NCBI RefSeq assembly: GCF_008824185.1
Contig: NZ_CP044426.1
Location: 1,744,501-1,808,500, forward strand
Direction of reading: 5' to 3'
DNA: 64,000 nucleotides
Origin: Paracoccus pantotrophus
GTDB taxonomy: Bacteria; Pseudomonadota; Alphaproteobacteria; Rhodobacterales; Rhodobacteraceae
The position numbers and the translations under genes are program-made. This document shows positions 51,118 to 60,097 of this stretch, one piece after another. Below the pieces are notes generated by a model that was given only the letters and a program-made list of their open reading frames with translations, did not search any database and was not told the origin of the DNA. Each line of letters begins with the position of its first letter. Within the stretch, counting starts at the first letter, position 1.

Positions 51118-51362
51118 TCCTTCCGACCGTGGCGCCGATTCGGGGCCGGTCCCATGCGATGCGCCCTGCCGGCAACGGCGGGGCCTTTGCATATCCTTGC
51201 GGCCAGCACCCGAATGCGCCGGAGCCGCCCCCCGCGGGTCGGCGGCACCGTTCCGCATGATCCCCAGGGCCAGCGGGCATATCCTTGCCAGCCCCCTCCC
51301 GCCCGGCATTGACGGCGGCCGGGGCAGAAAACGGCAAGCGGGCTTTTCCAGACGAGGCTGCG

Positions 51363-52157
51363 ATGGCTGATCCGGTTCGGGAACAGAAGGTCGGCTCCCT
51401 GACCGTCTTTTCCAATCACCCCGTCCTCGATCAGTTCGCCCGGGACATGCTGGCCGGCATCCGGGCAGAGAACCTGCCCGCCGCCCGGATCAACCTCTAT
51501 GTCGGCATCCATCGCAAATTCGGCCCCGCCCTGTTCCGCAGGGGGCTGCGGCTCGGGCTCCAGACCGAACATTACTTCGACGAAAACGGCCGCACGATGT
51601 GGAGAAAGCCCCGCCCCCGGCGGTTGCTGAAACAGCTGCTGTTCTATCACCTCATCCTGGATCTCAGCCCCGCCAACGCCCCCTATTACCGATGGCTTCC
51701 CCGCTTCCTGCGGCGCCGGGTGCTGTTCGGCCCGCATGTCTTTCCCTGCCGGCCGGTGCCGTATCGCGCCGGGCAGCGCCCGCCGGTGTTCTTCGGCGCC
51801 ATCAACGACCGCAGGGCAAAGATCCTGGCCGGGCTGCCCAAGGATCATTGCGACCTGCTGTCCGAGACCTATGGCACGGACCTGCACAAGGCCATCTGCG
51901 ACAGCCGGGGCGTCGTCAACATCCATTTCGCCGATGGTATCTATACCGAATATCCGCGCCTGCTTTCCTCGTATCTCGCCGGCAAGCCCGTCCTGTCCGA
52001 GAAGCTCGGCGCCGAGTTGGTGGAGGGGCGGGATTACGGAACGCTGGGCCAGGACCACACCGATCACCAGTTGCGCACGATCTTTTCGTCCTTTTGCAGC
52101 GGATTTGCCGCCCGCCACCGGCTGACGGATTTCCTGCGCCGGATCGCCGGGCCGTAG
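51363..52157 (+). CDS. Uncharacterised protein, possibly glycosyltransferase-like
   Basis: This 264-aa protein is not assigned to a family with certainty. It has no signal peptide or membrane segment. A basic central part (MWRKPRPRRLLKQLLFYHLI) precedes a C-terminal half with YGTDLHKAICDSRGVVNIHF then ADGIYTEYPRLLSSYLAGKP. That half recalls the donor-side end of GT-B glycosyltransferases (E...R......GKPVLSE). It lies between rpmB and the T6SS genes, and either neighbour relation may be accidental. The start at 51363 is tentative. Confidence 0.5.
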   Translation: MADPVREQKVGSLTVFSNHPVLDQFARDMLAGIRAENLPAARINLYVGIHRKFGPALFRRGLRLGLQTEHYFDENGRTMWRKPRPRRLLKQLLFYHLILDLSPANAPYYRWLPRFLRRRVLFGPHVFPCRPVPYRAGQRPPVFFGAINDRRAKILAGLPKDHCDLLSETYGTDLHKAICDSRGVVNIHFADGIYTEYPRLLSSYLAGKPVLSEKLGAELVEGRDYGTLGQDHTDHQLRTIFSSFCSGFAARHRLTDFLRRIAGP

Positions 52158-52258
52158 CCCCTCCCCCACGCGCCGCCCAGGCGGATCAGGCCGTGAAAGC
52201 CGGTGAATTCGGACCGCGGCCATGCTATCATCGTTCCAGCCGGGGCGGAGGGCTGGGC

Positions 52259-52675
52259 ATGATCGGCGAGGATGTTCGCGGCGGCGTGGCAATCGGCATG
52301 CTGCTGGGCCTGGATGAGGGGCGGCCGCTGGTGGTCTTTCCCGGCAATCCCTCGGCCCAGGCGGTTCCGGCGCGCAGCCTGGTGCGCTTCGATCCGGGCG
52401 ACATCGGCGCCGAGCTTGCCATCCTGTTCGAGGATGGCGACCCGACCCGGCCGCTGGTGATCGGCCGCATCGTCGGGGACCGGCCGCCCGGCCCGGTTGC
52501 CGCCGTCGATGGCGAGCCGTTGCGCATCACCGCCCGGCAGCGGATCGAGTTGCGCTGCGGCAAGGCCTCGATCGTGATGGAGGCGGACGGCCATATCACC
52601 ATCCGCGGCACCTATCTGGTCAGCCATGCCTCGGCAGCGAACCGCATCCGCGGCGGCTCGATCAACCTGAACTGA
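52259..52675 (+). CDS. DUF6484-like T6SS-associated protein
   Basis: This 138-aa protein has alternating beta strands: GGVAIGMLLGLDEGRPLVVF, ARSLVRFDPGDIGAELAILF and TRPLVIGRI. The C-terminus resembles VgrG/PAAR-associated OB-like folds (RIELRCGKASIVMEADGHIT then IRGTYLVSHASAANRIRGGS). Proteins of this kind occur in T6SS loci beside TIGR02270 genes, as here. Its stop overlaps the next start (TGATG). Confidence 0.65.
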   Translation: MIGEDVRGGVAIGMLLGLDEGRPLVVFPGNPSAQAVPARSLVRFDPGDIGAELAILFEDGDPTRPLVIGRIVGDRPPGPVAAVDGEPLRITARQRIELRCGKASIVMEADGHITIRGTYLVSHASAANRIRGGSINLN

Positions 52676-53055
52676 TGTATCCCCCCGCCCCTGCCCTGCC
52701 CGAGATCCTGCGCCAGCACGCCGAGCAGGCGGCCTTTCTGTGGACGCTCTACGACCGGGCGATGCTTTTCCCCGAGGAAAACCCCGAGATGGACGCGCTG
52801 CGCATCGCCCGCCTGCTGGAACGGCTCGAGGCGCATCTGGACGGGCTGCGCCTGGCCGGCGCCGAGGGGCGGCACATCGCCGAGGCGCGCTTTGCCGAAT
52901 ATCCCGAGCCGGGCGAGCTGTTCGTGCTGCGCATGCTGCAACCCGGCGCCGAGGGGCTGCGGGTGGCCGGGCTGGACCTGGACCGGGTCCGGGCCTATCT
53001 GGCCGGGCGGCTGGGTCAGCCTTCGGGCGGAGTCCCGAGGAAGGACATGTCATAG
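52675..53055 (+). CDS. N-terminal piece of a TIGR02270-like T6SS protein
   Basis: This 126-aa open frame resembles the beginning of TIGR02270 proteins (LRQHAEQAAFLWTLYDRAML ... LERLEAHLDGLRLAGAEG). Family members are usually several hundred residues long with HEAT-like repeats, so only the first third is here. The frame ends inside the 3' end of the convergent candidate immunity gene (40-bp overlap). The remainder was probably lost when the neighbouring effector module was acquired; that is inference. Confidence 0.6.
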   Translation: MYPPAPALPEILRQHAEQAAFLWTLYDRAMLFPEENPEMDALRIARLLERLEAHLDGLRLAGAEGRHIAEARFAEYPEPGELFVLRMLQPGAEGLRVAGLDLDRVRAYLAGRLGQPSGGVPRKDMS

Positions 53056-53963
53056 CCCTCGGCCCGATAGCCGTCACGATAGGTGATCTCGATACCGCGC
53101 CAATGCGTGCCGTCGAACTGGAAGACGAATTCCCCGGCATCGAGGGTCAGCCAGCGCGGCGTCGCGTTCAGCCGGCAGACATAGCCCAGTTCGGCGACCG
53201 GAACGAAGGCATCCCCGGCCAGCCGGTGCAGCCCGAAATCCGAATCGCTGAAATAGATCTGGTCCCGGAAGCAGGCGATCGACAGGATGTCGCTTTCGAT
53301 GCCGGTGGCGATCAGGCGCAGTTCGCTGTCCCGAAGCTCGGCAGCAAAGCCCCCCTCTCCGCCGACGAATATCCTGTCGCCAACCTGCCTGACGCAGCGG
53401 AGCTCGTCGCCGATGCCCAGTTCCACCGCCTGCCATTCCCGGCCTTGCGCGCGCAGGAACGTGCCCTTGCCCCCGACGGCATGAAGCGTCTCGGCCGATG
53501 TGCCGTGCATGGCATAGATCGTGCTGTCGGTGCCGGTGGCATCGCGCGACCATGCCCCGCCGGCATCCATGCGAAAGATCTCGCCCCGGTTGCCAAAGAC
53601 GAATGCCGGGCCGTTCTCGAGTACGAACGCATCGCGCAGGAACGAGGATTCGATCCGCGCCACCCGCCAGCCCGAGGCATCGCGGCTGCGGACATAGCCC
53701 CCGATCTCGACAAGAACCTCGCGCAGATGCGGAATGGCGTGGTAGCCCATGAAAAACTGGTCCGCCACATGTTCAACGCGCAGCTCGAAGCTGGTCATCG
53801 AGATGTCGAGCATGACCAGCTGGCCGATCTCGTAGTTCGGGTCCGAAAGCCGGCAAGCGACGCGGATGTCGTCGGTCGCAATCTCATAGGCGTTGAGGGA
53901 GCCGATGGAGATCAGTTCCGGCGGAAGCTCGGTGGCCGAGCTATATTCGTGCTGTCTGGTCAT
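53016..53963 (-). CDS. Candidate immunity protein, beta-propeller-like
   Basis: This 315-aa cytosolic protein (no signal peptide, no membrane helix) is of unknown family. It is built of short repeated beta-strand units that look like propeller blades: GPAFVFGNRGEIFRMDAGGA, STIYAMHGTSAETLHAVGGK, VRQVGDRIFVGGEGGFAAEL, LSIACFRDQIYFSDSDFGLH and GEFVFQFDGTHWRGIEI. It starts inside the end of the PAAR-like effector gene (ATGA overlap), the usual place for a cognate immunity gene. Its cytosolic location would suit protection against a nuclease-type toxin. No direct evidence of binding exists. Confidence 0.55.
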   Translation of the reverse strand: MTRQHEYSSATELPPELISIGSLNAYEIATDDIRVACRLSDPNYEIGQLVMLDISMTSFELRVEHVADQFFMGYHAIPHLREVLVEIGGYVRSRDASGWRVARIESSFLRDAFVLENGPAFVFGNRGEIFRMDAGGAWSRDATGTDSTIYAMHGTSAETLHAVGGKGTFLRAQGREWQAVELGIGDELRCVRQVGDRIFVGGEGGFAAELRDSELRLIATGIESDILSIACFRDQIYFSDSDFGLHRLAGDAFVPVAELGYVCRLNATPRWLTLDAGEFVFQFDGTHWRGIEITYRDGYRAEGYDMSFLGTPPEG

Positions 53964-54946
53964 ACGCGTAACCACATTTGCTGGGGATCTGGGCTGACTT
54001 CCCAGGCGATCGGATCCTTGACGGCCTTTTTCGCCGAATTGCCTGGGTCTTTTTCCTTCACGGCGCGGTCCAGGTATTCCATGAAGGCCGCGCGCAGGCA
54101 TTCCATGATGTTTTTCTTTTCCTTGTCCGTCTTGCCCTTGGCGCGGGGGTCGTTGTCCACGACCGCCTGGGTGCAATCGTCGATGGATTCGCTGAGGCTG
54201 GGCGTCTGCGTGCGCTTTCGGATCGCGTCGTTGCATTGAAGCGTCTTGGCATGGTGGGGCGAGCCTTCCTTGCTGCCCGTGCCGGACTTGAACTTGCCGC
54301 CGGGGCCTTTCTGATAGGCCTGCATGCAGATGCAGGGGGCATCCTCCATGTTGTAGTTCTCGAAATGGGTTGCGGTGGTCTTGCCCCGGCTCCATTGCAG
54401 GTATTCGTTCTGCACGAAATGTTCGGATTCGTGGCCCTCGGGGCAATCCTTGTCGCCGTGGCGATGCAGCTTGAAATCCGCCAGCACGGTCTCGCAGTCG
54501 AGCCGGTTGGGCGAAAACTTGCAGATCTCGGCCCAGGGCGGCGTCTGCCCGCCCGGCGAGGCGTGGTTATGCGTGGCAAGGTCGGAAAAGCGGATCACCG
54601 GCTCGCCGTCGAATTTCACGTCGTTCGACCATGAGGTGAAATATTTCTTGCCGGTGTTCTTCGAGGTGATGATGCCCTTTTTCGCCGCGCAGCCCGCCTC
54701 GGTCCCCGAGGTGCGGCTGACGTCGGACTTGTTCTTGATGTTCACCGTCTTGCCGCAGATGAACACCGTCCCGGTGCCGTTCTCCGTGTCCGAAGCCATG
54801 CCGAAGCTGGGATAGGGCACTGGCACGCCCGGCGGCGTCGCCGGGTTCTCGGGCGGGGTGAAGCAGGTGTCGGGAAAGGCGGCGATGGTCTGGGCGTTGA
54901 CCGCCTTGCCGCTGATCTCCAGCCCGTTGGCGAAAACCCCGCTCAT
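53960..54946 (-). CDS. PAAR-like (DUF4150) T6SS effector with nuclease-like C-terminus
   Basis: Residues 1-130 of this 328-aa protein form a DUF4150 PAAR-like spike tip: FPDTCFTPPENPATPPGVPV then PYPSFGMASDT, TSGTEAGCAAKKGIITSKN, VKFDGEPVIRFSDLATHNHA. The C-terminal part is rich in His and Cys. It has GHESEHFVQNEYLQW (His172, His176, Asn180), NYNMEDAPCICM (Cys205, Cys207) and SPHHAKTLQCND (His231-232), reminiscent of HNH/AHH-type nuclease toxins. DUF2169 and ketosynthase-like genes upstream are the usual loading partners of DUF4150 effectors, and a likely immunity gene follows. Nuclease activity is inferred. Confidence 0.72.
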   Translation of the reverse strand: MSGVFANGLEISGKAVNAQTIAAFPDTCFTPPENPATPPGVPVPYPSFGMASDTENGTGTVFICGKTVNIKNKSDVSRTSGTEAGCAAKKGIITSKNTGKKYFTSWSNDVKFDGEPVIRFSDLATHNHASPGGQTPPWAEICKFSPNRLDCETVLADFKLHRHGDKDCPEGHESEHFVQNEYLQWSRGKTTATHFENYNMEDAPCICMQAYQKGPGGKFKSGTGSKEGSPHHAKTLQCNDAIRKRTQTPSLSESIDDCTQAVVDNDPRAKGKTDKEKKNIMECLRAAFMEYLDRAVKEKDPGNSAKKAVKDPIAWEVSPDPQQMWLRV

Positions 54947-56007
54947 CGCATCGCCGCCGTGGCAAGGCGGTCCTCGGCCGAGACGCGCCGGGCCGGGCCC
55001 CGCGCCTCGTGCAATACCGCCGCCCCACAGGCGCCGTCGTCGCCCGAGGCCTCGACCAGCACCGGCGAGCCCGGCGCATAGCCCCGGCGCACGGCCGCCA
55101 GCGCCATGCCCAGCATGGCCGGCACCACCGCCGCGCCGATATTGCCCAGGCTCTCGGCCGGGCTCCACAGATCCTGAAAGGCGGTGCGGCCGCGTTCCAG
55201 CCGCAGGGTCATCAGCGCGGCCTGGCGAAAGAAATGCTGCTCGCCCGGCAGGTCCGAGATGCGGTATTCGACATGGGCCAGGTCGGTCTCGGCCTCGGCC
55301 AGGGCGGCGCGATAGGCCGCGGCCATGCCGTCGCCGCGCAGGGGCAGGTCCGACCCGTCCTCGCCCCGGCCGTTGCCCAGGAAGGCCGCCTCGCGCGCCA
55401 GGCCCAGCCCGGTCAGCCGCAGGGCGCCGCCCGGCCCCAGCAGCACCGCCGCCGCCGCCTCGCCGGGGATGAAGCCGTCGGCATTGCCGTCCTGCAGCAG
55501 CCGCTCCAGCCCCGCGTAATGCGCCAGCGCCGGCCCGGTCAGGTAGCTGTCAAGCCCCAGCAGCAGCACCCGCCCCGCCTGCCCCGCCGCGATCATGCGC
55601 CGCGCCCGATCGAGCCCGACGAAGCCCGAAGGGCGGCCATGCGCCACCACATGCGCCCGCCGCTCGGGCAGGTCGAGGATCCGCGACAGCATGCGCAGCA
55701 GCACCGAGGGGTCTTGCACCGGGCGGCCGGGGCGGCCCTCCTCGGCCAGGCACAGGATCAGCGCGGCCTCGGCGGCTGCGGGCTCCTGGCGCAGGATGTC
55801 GGCGACGGCACCGGCGGCCAGATGCGCCATGCGCCGCTGGCCGATCCAGTTGCGCGGCAAAGGCACCGGCGCGCCGATGCGCCAGCCGCCGGGTGCGGTA
55901 AAGCGCGTCTCGGCGAACCCGTCCAGCCGCGCCCGCATCGCCGCCGCCGACGAGGCCCAGTCGAGCCCCACCGCCGTCACCATGCCCGCCGCCAGCACGC
56001 CGATCAT
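54943..56007 (-). CDS. Ketosynthase-fold protein of the T6SS PAAR module
   Basis: This 354-aa protein has the thiolase/beta-ketoacyl-synthase fold pattern (MIGVLAAGMVTAVGLDWASS, GRPSGFVGLDRARRMIAAGQ then AGRVLLLGLDSYL, PGEAAAAVLLG, GNIGAAVVPAMLGMALAAV). The nucleophilic Cys expected in the TACxSG position is replaced (HGRPSGF), so it is unlikely to condense acyl chains. Such degenerate ketosynthase-like proteins occur between DUF2169 and DUF4150 genes in T6SS loci; the role may be as a chaperone or adaptor. Both gene borders are 4-bp ATGA overlaps. Confidence 0.7.
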   Translation of the reverse strand: MIGVLAAGMVTAVGLDWASSAAAMRARLDGFAETRFTAPGGWRIGAPVPLPRNWIGQRRMAHLAAGAVADILRQEPAAAEAALILCLAEEGRPGRPVQDPSVLLRMLSRILDLPERRAHVVAHGRPSGFVGLDRARRMIAAGQAGRVLLLGLDSYLTGPALAHYAGLERLLQDGNADGFIPGEAAAAVLLGPGGALRLTGLGLAREAAFLGNGRGEDGSDLPLRGDGMAAAYRAALAEAETDLAHVEYRISDLPGEQHFFRQAALMTLRLERGRTAFQDLWSPAESLGNIGAAVVPAMLGMALAAVRRGYAPGSPVLVEASGDDGACGAAVLHEARGPARRVSAEDRLATAAMR

Positions 56008-57110
56008 GGGCCATCCTCCCCGCCCCCGCCCTCACCCAGCACGGCGGGCAGACGGATATAGCCGCGCCCCTCGCGCTCGGCGCGCAGCATGGCGGCGGTC
56101 GGCTCGCCGATCCAGGCGCGCGAGAACTCGGCGATGGTGCGGCGGATCGGCACCTGCACGCGCCAGCACAGCATCAAGACCCGCGCCTCGGCGTCGATGG
56201 CCAGCGTGTCGGGCAGCGCCACGGTGTCGAGGCAGCAGTCGCGCCCGCGCCAGACCCGGAACGGCAGCCGCGTGTCGGGCAGGCGGAACGCCTCGCGCCC
56301 GCGCGGGGTCAGATGCACCAGCACCACCGGGGTAAAGGGCGCGGGCGGCGCGATCTGCTGGTCGGGCGGCGCCATCTGGTAGTAACGCTCGTCGAAGTCC
56401 CGCGGCAGGAAGGGCGCGGTTTCCGCCGCCCAGCGCTCGTCATAGGTGCCGCCATAGGGCAGGCGCAGCGGCCAGCCGCGGCCGTAGGGCCCCAGCGCCA
56501 TCGGCTGCCAGTCACCATAGGGCGAGGTGATCTCCTGCCCCGGCGCCTCGGTATTGGGCAGCGCCAGGCCGGCCGGGCTGCCGCCCGAGGCGGTGGCCCA
56601 GCCCAGCCCGACCGGATTGGCGGCATGGACCGGCACCTCGGGGCCGGGCGGGCGGCTGCGGTCCGGGCCGCCGAAGGCGGTGTCATAGGAAAACGGCATC
56701 CGCGTGAAGGGATAGGGCCGGGTCGCGGCAATGGCCGGCCCCAGCGTGCGCCATTCGCGCTGGCCGACGACGTCGAACTGCTTGGACCAGTTGCCCACCG
56801 CCAGCCCCACGCGCAGCCGCTCGACCGGGCGGCCGCCGGGGGCATGGGCGGCGCCGTTCAGCACCACGTCGCAAAGGGGCTTGCGAAAGGCGAAATCGCT
56901 TTCCCAAAGCGGCGCCGAGAACCCCGGCGCGCCGGTATATTCGTCGGCCATGACCAGCGGGCGCTGGTCCTTCAGCGGCAGGGGCGGGTCGGTTTCACGC
57001 TCGGGAAAGGCGAAGCTGCCCTTGACCACCAGCAGCATGTAGGCCTGCCCGGCCACATCCATGCCGGTCCCCATCTGATGGGAAAAGCCGGTCTGGTCCA
57101 GGATCTGCAC
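56004..57110 (-). CDS. DUF2169 T6SS adaptor protein
   Basis: This 368-aa protein is of the DUF2169 family, chaperones or adaptors that help mount DUF4150 PAAR-type effectors on the T6SS spike. Typical segments are LLVVKGSFAFPERETDPPLP, YTGAPGFSAPLWESDFAFRK then PLCDVVLNGAAHAPGGRPVE, RMPFSYDTAFGG, NPVGLGW and PNTEAPGQEITSP. The gene begins 8 bp after clpV and overlaps the ketosynthase-like gene. Assignment by sequence and context is good. Confidence 0.85.
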   Translation of the reverse strand: MQILDQTGFSHQMGTGMDVAGQAYMLLVVKGSFAFPERETDPPLPLKDQRPLVMADEYTGAPGFSAPLWESDFAFRKPLCDVVLNGAAHAPGGRPVERLRVGLAVGNWSKQFDVVGQREWRTLGPAIAATRPYPFTRMPFSYDTAFGGPDRSRPPGPEVPVHAANPVGLGWATASGGSPAGLALPNTEAPGQEITSPYGDWQPMALGPYGRGWPLRLPYGGTYDERWAAETAPFLPRDFDERYYQMAPPDQQIAPPAPFTPVVLVHLTPRGREAFRLPDTRLPFRVWRGRDCCLDTVALPDTLAIDAEARVLMLCWRVQVPIRRTIAEFSRAWIGEPTAAMLRAEREGRGYIRLPAVLGEGGGGEDGP

Positions 57111-57118
57111 GGCGCACC

Positions 57119-59926
57119 TCAGTCAAGGGCATAGGCAAAGCCGTCCGGCCCGCCGGTCACCGTCACCCTGCCGATGCCGCGCCCTTCCAGCCTGGCGTCC
57201 AGCACCCGGCGGCTGAGTTCGGGCAGGATCGCGCCGGTCAGGATGGCGTCGATCATGCGGCCGCCCGATTCGACCTCGGTGCAGCGGGCGCAGATCTGCT
57301 CCATGACGCCCTGGCCGATCACCAGCTCGGCCCCATGCGCGGCGGCCAGCCTGCGGCCGATGCCGGCCAGCTTCTGCCCGGCGATGGTCTCGATCATCGC
57401 ATCCGAAAGCGGCAGGTAGGGGATCGTCACCAGCCGCCCCAGCAGCGCCGGCGGGAATACCTTCAGCAGCGGCGGGCGCAGCGCGGCGGACAGGCTGTCG
57501 ATCTCGACCCGGCTGCGGCCGGCATCGGTCAGCGCCATGATCTCGTCGGTGCCGACATTCGAGGTCATGAGGATCAGCGTGTTACGAAAGTCGATCCGCC
57601 GCCCTTCGCTGTCATCCATCATCCCCTTGTCGAAGACCTGGAAAAAGATCTCGTGCACGTCGGAATGGGCCTTTTCCACCTCGTCGAGCAGGATCACCGA
57701 ATAGGGCCGGCGCCGCACCGCCTCGGTCAGCACGCCGCCCTTGCCATAGCCGACATAGCCCGGCGGCGCGCCCTTGAGGGTCGAGACGGTATGCGCCTCC
57801 TGGAACTCGCTCATGTTGATGGAGATCAGGTTCTGCTCGCCGCCGTAAAGCGCATCGGCAAGCGCCAGCGCCGTCTCGGTCTTGCCGACGCCCGAGGGGC
57901 CGCAGAGCATGAAGACGCCCATCGGCTTTTCCGGCGCGCCAAGCCCGGCCATGCCGGTCTGGATGCGGCTGGCGATGGCGGCCATGGCATGGTCCTGGCC
58001 GACCACGCGCTGCGCCAGCAGGCCGGCAAGGCCCAGGGCGCGCTCGGTCTGGCTGGCCAGCATCCGGCCCAGCGGGATGCCGGTCCAGTCCTGGACCACC
58101 GCCCCCACCGCCAGCCGGTCCACCGAGGGCAGGATCAAGGGCCGCTCGCCCTGCCGCTCGGCCAGTTCGGCCATCTTGGCGCGCAACAGCGCCAGCCGCG
58201 CGGCGGGGTCGGGATCGGGGTTCGGGGCTTCGGCACCCGCATCAGCGGCCGGCGCGGCCCCGACGGATGCATCGGGCGCGGCCTCGGCCGCAGCCCCCTC
58301 GGCAGCGGCCTGCGCGGCGGCGCTCTCCGCTTCAGCCTCTGCCGCGTCCGCCCCGGTCTCGTCCAGCGCCATGCCCTCGCCGCGCAGCTCGGCCCGCAGG
58401 GCCAGGATGTCCGAGACCAGCGCCTTTTCCGCCTCCCAGCGTTCCAGCGCGGCGGCCCGCTCGGCCTCGGCCGCGGCGCGGGCGGCATCGTTGGCGGCCT
58501 GGCGTTCAGTGGTGTCGATGCCGATCGCGGCCTCGCGGGCGATGATGCCCGCCTCGATCTCCAGCGCCTGCAAGCGGCGCTCCAGATCCTCAAGCTCGGC
58601 GGGCGTCGCGTGCTGGCTGACGGCGACGCGGGCGCAGGCGGTGTCGAGCAGGCTGATCGCCTTGTCCGGCAATTGCCGCGCCGGGATATAGCGATGCGAC
58701 AGCGAAACGGCGGCGCCGATCGCCTCGTCCAGGATCTCGACCCGGTGGTGCTTTTCCAGCACGCCCGCCACGCCGCGCAGCATCTCGACAGCGGCGGCTT
58801 CCGAAGGCTCCTCGACCTTCACCACCTGGAAGCGCCGGGTCAGCGCCGGATCCTTTTCGATATGCTGCTTGTATTCGGCCCAGGTGGTGGCGGCGACGGT
58901 GCGCAGCTCGCCCCGCGCCAGAGCCGGTTTCAGCAGGTTGGCGGCATCGCCCGTGCCCGCCGCACCGCCGGCGCCGATCAGCGTATGCGCCTCGTCGATG
59001 AACAGGATCACCGATTTCGCCGAGGCCTGCACCTCGTCAATCACCGATTTCAGCCGCTTCTCGAACTCGCCCTTGACGCTGGCGCCGGCCTGCATCAGCC
59101 CGATGTCCAGCAGCCACAGATCGACCGCGGCCAGCTGCGGCGGCACGTCGCCGCGCGCCAGCCGCAGGGCAAAGCCCTCGACCACGGCGGTCTTGCCCAC
59201 CCCGGCCTCGCCGGTCAGGATCGGGTTGTTCTGCCGCCGCCGCATCAGGATGTCGATGATCTGGCGGATTTCCGGGTCGCGGCCGACCACCGGGTCGATC
59301 TTGCCGGCCCGCGCCCGCTCGGTCAGGTTGGTGGCGTATTTCGCCAGCGCCCCCTCGGGCGGTTTCGGCACATTGGCCGGCGCCATCTCGGGCGGCTCCG
59401 CCGCCTCGGCTTCGGCCGAACCGGCCAGGATGCCGGGCAGGTCCGGCGCCATGCGGTCGGGGTCGATGCGGCCGAACTCGGGGCTGATGCGCAGCAGCAA
59501 GCCTTCCAGCACCGGGGTCTTGAGGCAGGCGATCAGGATGTCGCCCGAGCGCACGCGGTCGGTGCCGCCCTCCAGCGCGGCCAGGGTCCAGCCCTCCTGG
59601 ATGGCGTGGAAGATGTGGTCGGAGAACTCCTCGACCGCGCTGGCCCCGCGCGGCAGGGCGTCCAGCGCGCGGGCCAGGTCGCCCTCCAGCCGGGCGCCAT
59701 CGGCCCCGGCCGCCTGGGCGATCAGCGCCAGGTCCGAATCCGGCATCCCGGCCAGCGCGGCGATGAAATGCACCAGTTCGACGTAAGGGTTGCCGCGCGC
59801 CTTGGCATTGCGCGCCCCTTCGGAAAACGCCCGCAGGCACAGCGGGTCCAGCCGGGCGACCAGTTCCTTGCGCTTGACGGTTTCCCTGGATCCTCGGGCG
59901 GGGGCGCGGGGCGTCACGGTCGTCAT
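57119..59926 (-). CDS. tssH: T6SS sheath-disassembly ATPase ClpV (TssH)
   Basis: This ~935-aa AAA+ unfoldase recycles the contracted VipA/VipB sheath. An N-terminal Clp domain (LDPLCLRAFSEGARNAKARG then NPYVELVHFIAAL) is followed by the first AAA+ domain. Its Walker A is LTGEAGVGKTAVVEG and its Walker B is ILFIDEAHTLIGAG. The second has Walker A CGPSGVGKTETALALAD and Walker B VILLDEVEKAH. The coiled-coil middle region carries an extra Ala/Glu/Pro-rich stretch around residues 520-572. Start choice between 59926 and 59935 is open; neither RBS is strong. It heads the minus-strand operon. Confidence 0.93.
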   Translation of the reverse strand: MTTVTPRAPARGSRETVKRKELVARLDPLCLRAFSEGARNAKARGNPYVELVHFIAALAGMPDSDLALIAQAAGADGARLEGDLARALDALPRGASAVEEFSDHIFHAIQEGWTLAALEGGTDRVRSGDILIACLKTPVLEGLLLRISPEFGRIDPDRMAPDLPGILAGSAEAEAAEPPEMAPANVPKPPEGALAKYATNLTERARAGKIDPVVGRDPEIRQIIDILMRRRQNNPILTGEAGVGKTAVVEGFALRLARGDVPPQLAAVDLWLLDIGLMQAGASVKGEFEKRLKSVIDEVQASAKSVILFIDEAHTLIGAGGAAGTGDAANLLKPALARGELRTVAATTWAEYKQHIEKDPALTRRFQVVKVEEPSEAAAVEMLRGVAGVLEKHHRVEILDEAIGAAVSLSHRYIPARQLPDKAISLLDTACARVAVSQHATPAELEDLERRLQALEIEAGIIAREAAIGIDTTERQAANDAARAAAEAERAAALERWEAEKALVSDILALRAELRGEGMALDETGADAAEAEAESAAAQAAAEGAAAEAAPDASVGAAPAADAGAEAPNPDPDPAARLALLRAKMAELAERQGERPLILPSVDRLAVGAVVQDWTGIPLGRMLASQTERALGLAGLLAQRVVGQDHAMAAIASRIQTGMAGLGAPEKPMGVFMLCGPSGVGKTETALALADALYGGEQNLISINMSEFQEAHTVSTLKGAPPGYVGYGKGGVLTEAVRRRPYSVILLDEVEKAHSDVHEIFFQVFDKGMMDDSEGRRIDFRNTLILMTSNVGTDEIMALTDAGRSRVEIDSLSAALRPPLLKVFPPALLGRLVTIPYLPLSDAMIETIAGQKLAGIGRRLAAAHGAELVIGQGVMEQICARCTEVESGGRMIDAILTGAILPELSRRVLDARLEGRGIGRVTVTGGPDGFAYALD

Positions 59927-60097
59927 CCTGGCCATCCTTGCAAAGCTGGCAAAAGAACCGGAGCGATAAAACGGGCTTGCCACGGGCAGGCTCGGGGGAA
60001 ATGATCCTTGGGAAAGTGTATTTCAAAACCGCGACTTTCGGAAATCTTTTCGCAAGGAGCCGGCCATGGCCAGCCTGCCGCAAAAGGGAACGTCGCC
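59927..60097. promoter_or_regulatory. Divergent T6SS promoter region
   Basis: This 171-bp gap separates the divergent clpV and kinase genes and must hold promoters for both T6SS operons. It is less GC-rich around 60000-60055 (AAAGTGTATTTCAAAACCGC). No known operator was recognised. Confidence 0.4.

Noticed and set aside
60008..60097. Earlier start for the T6SS kinase at 60008
   Set aside because: The added residues are not kinase-like and a good ribosome-binding site precedes 60098.
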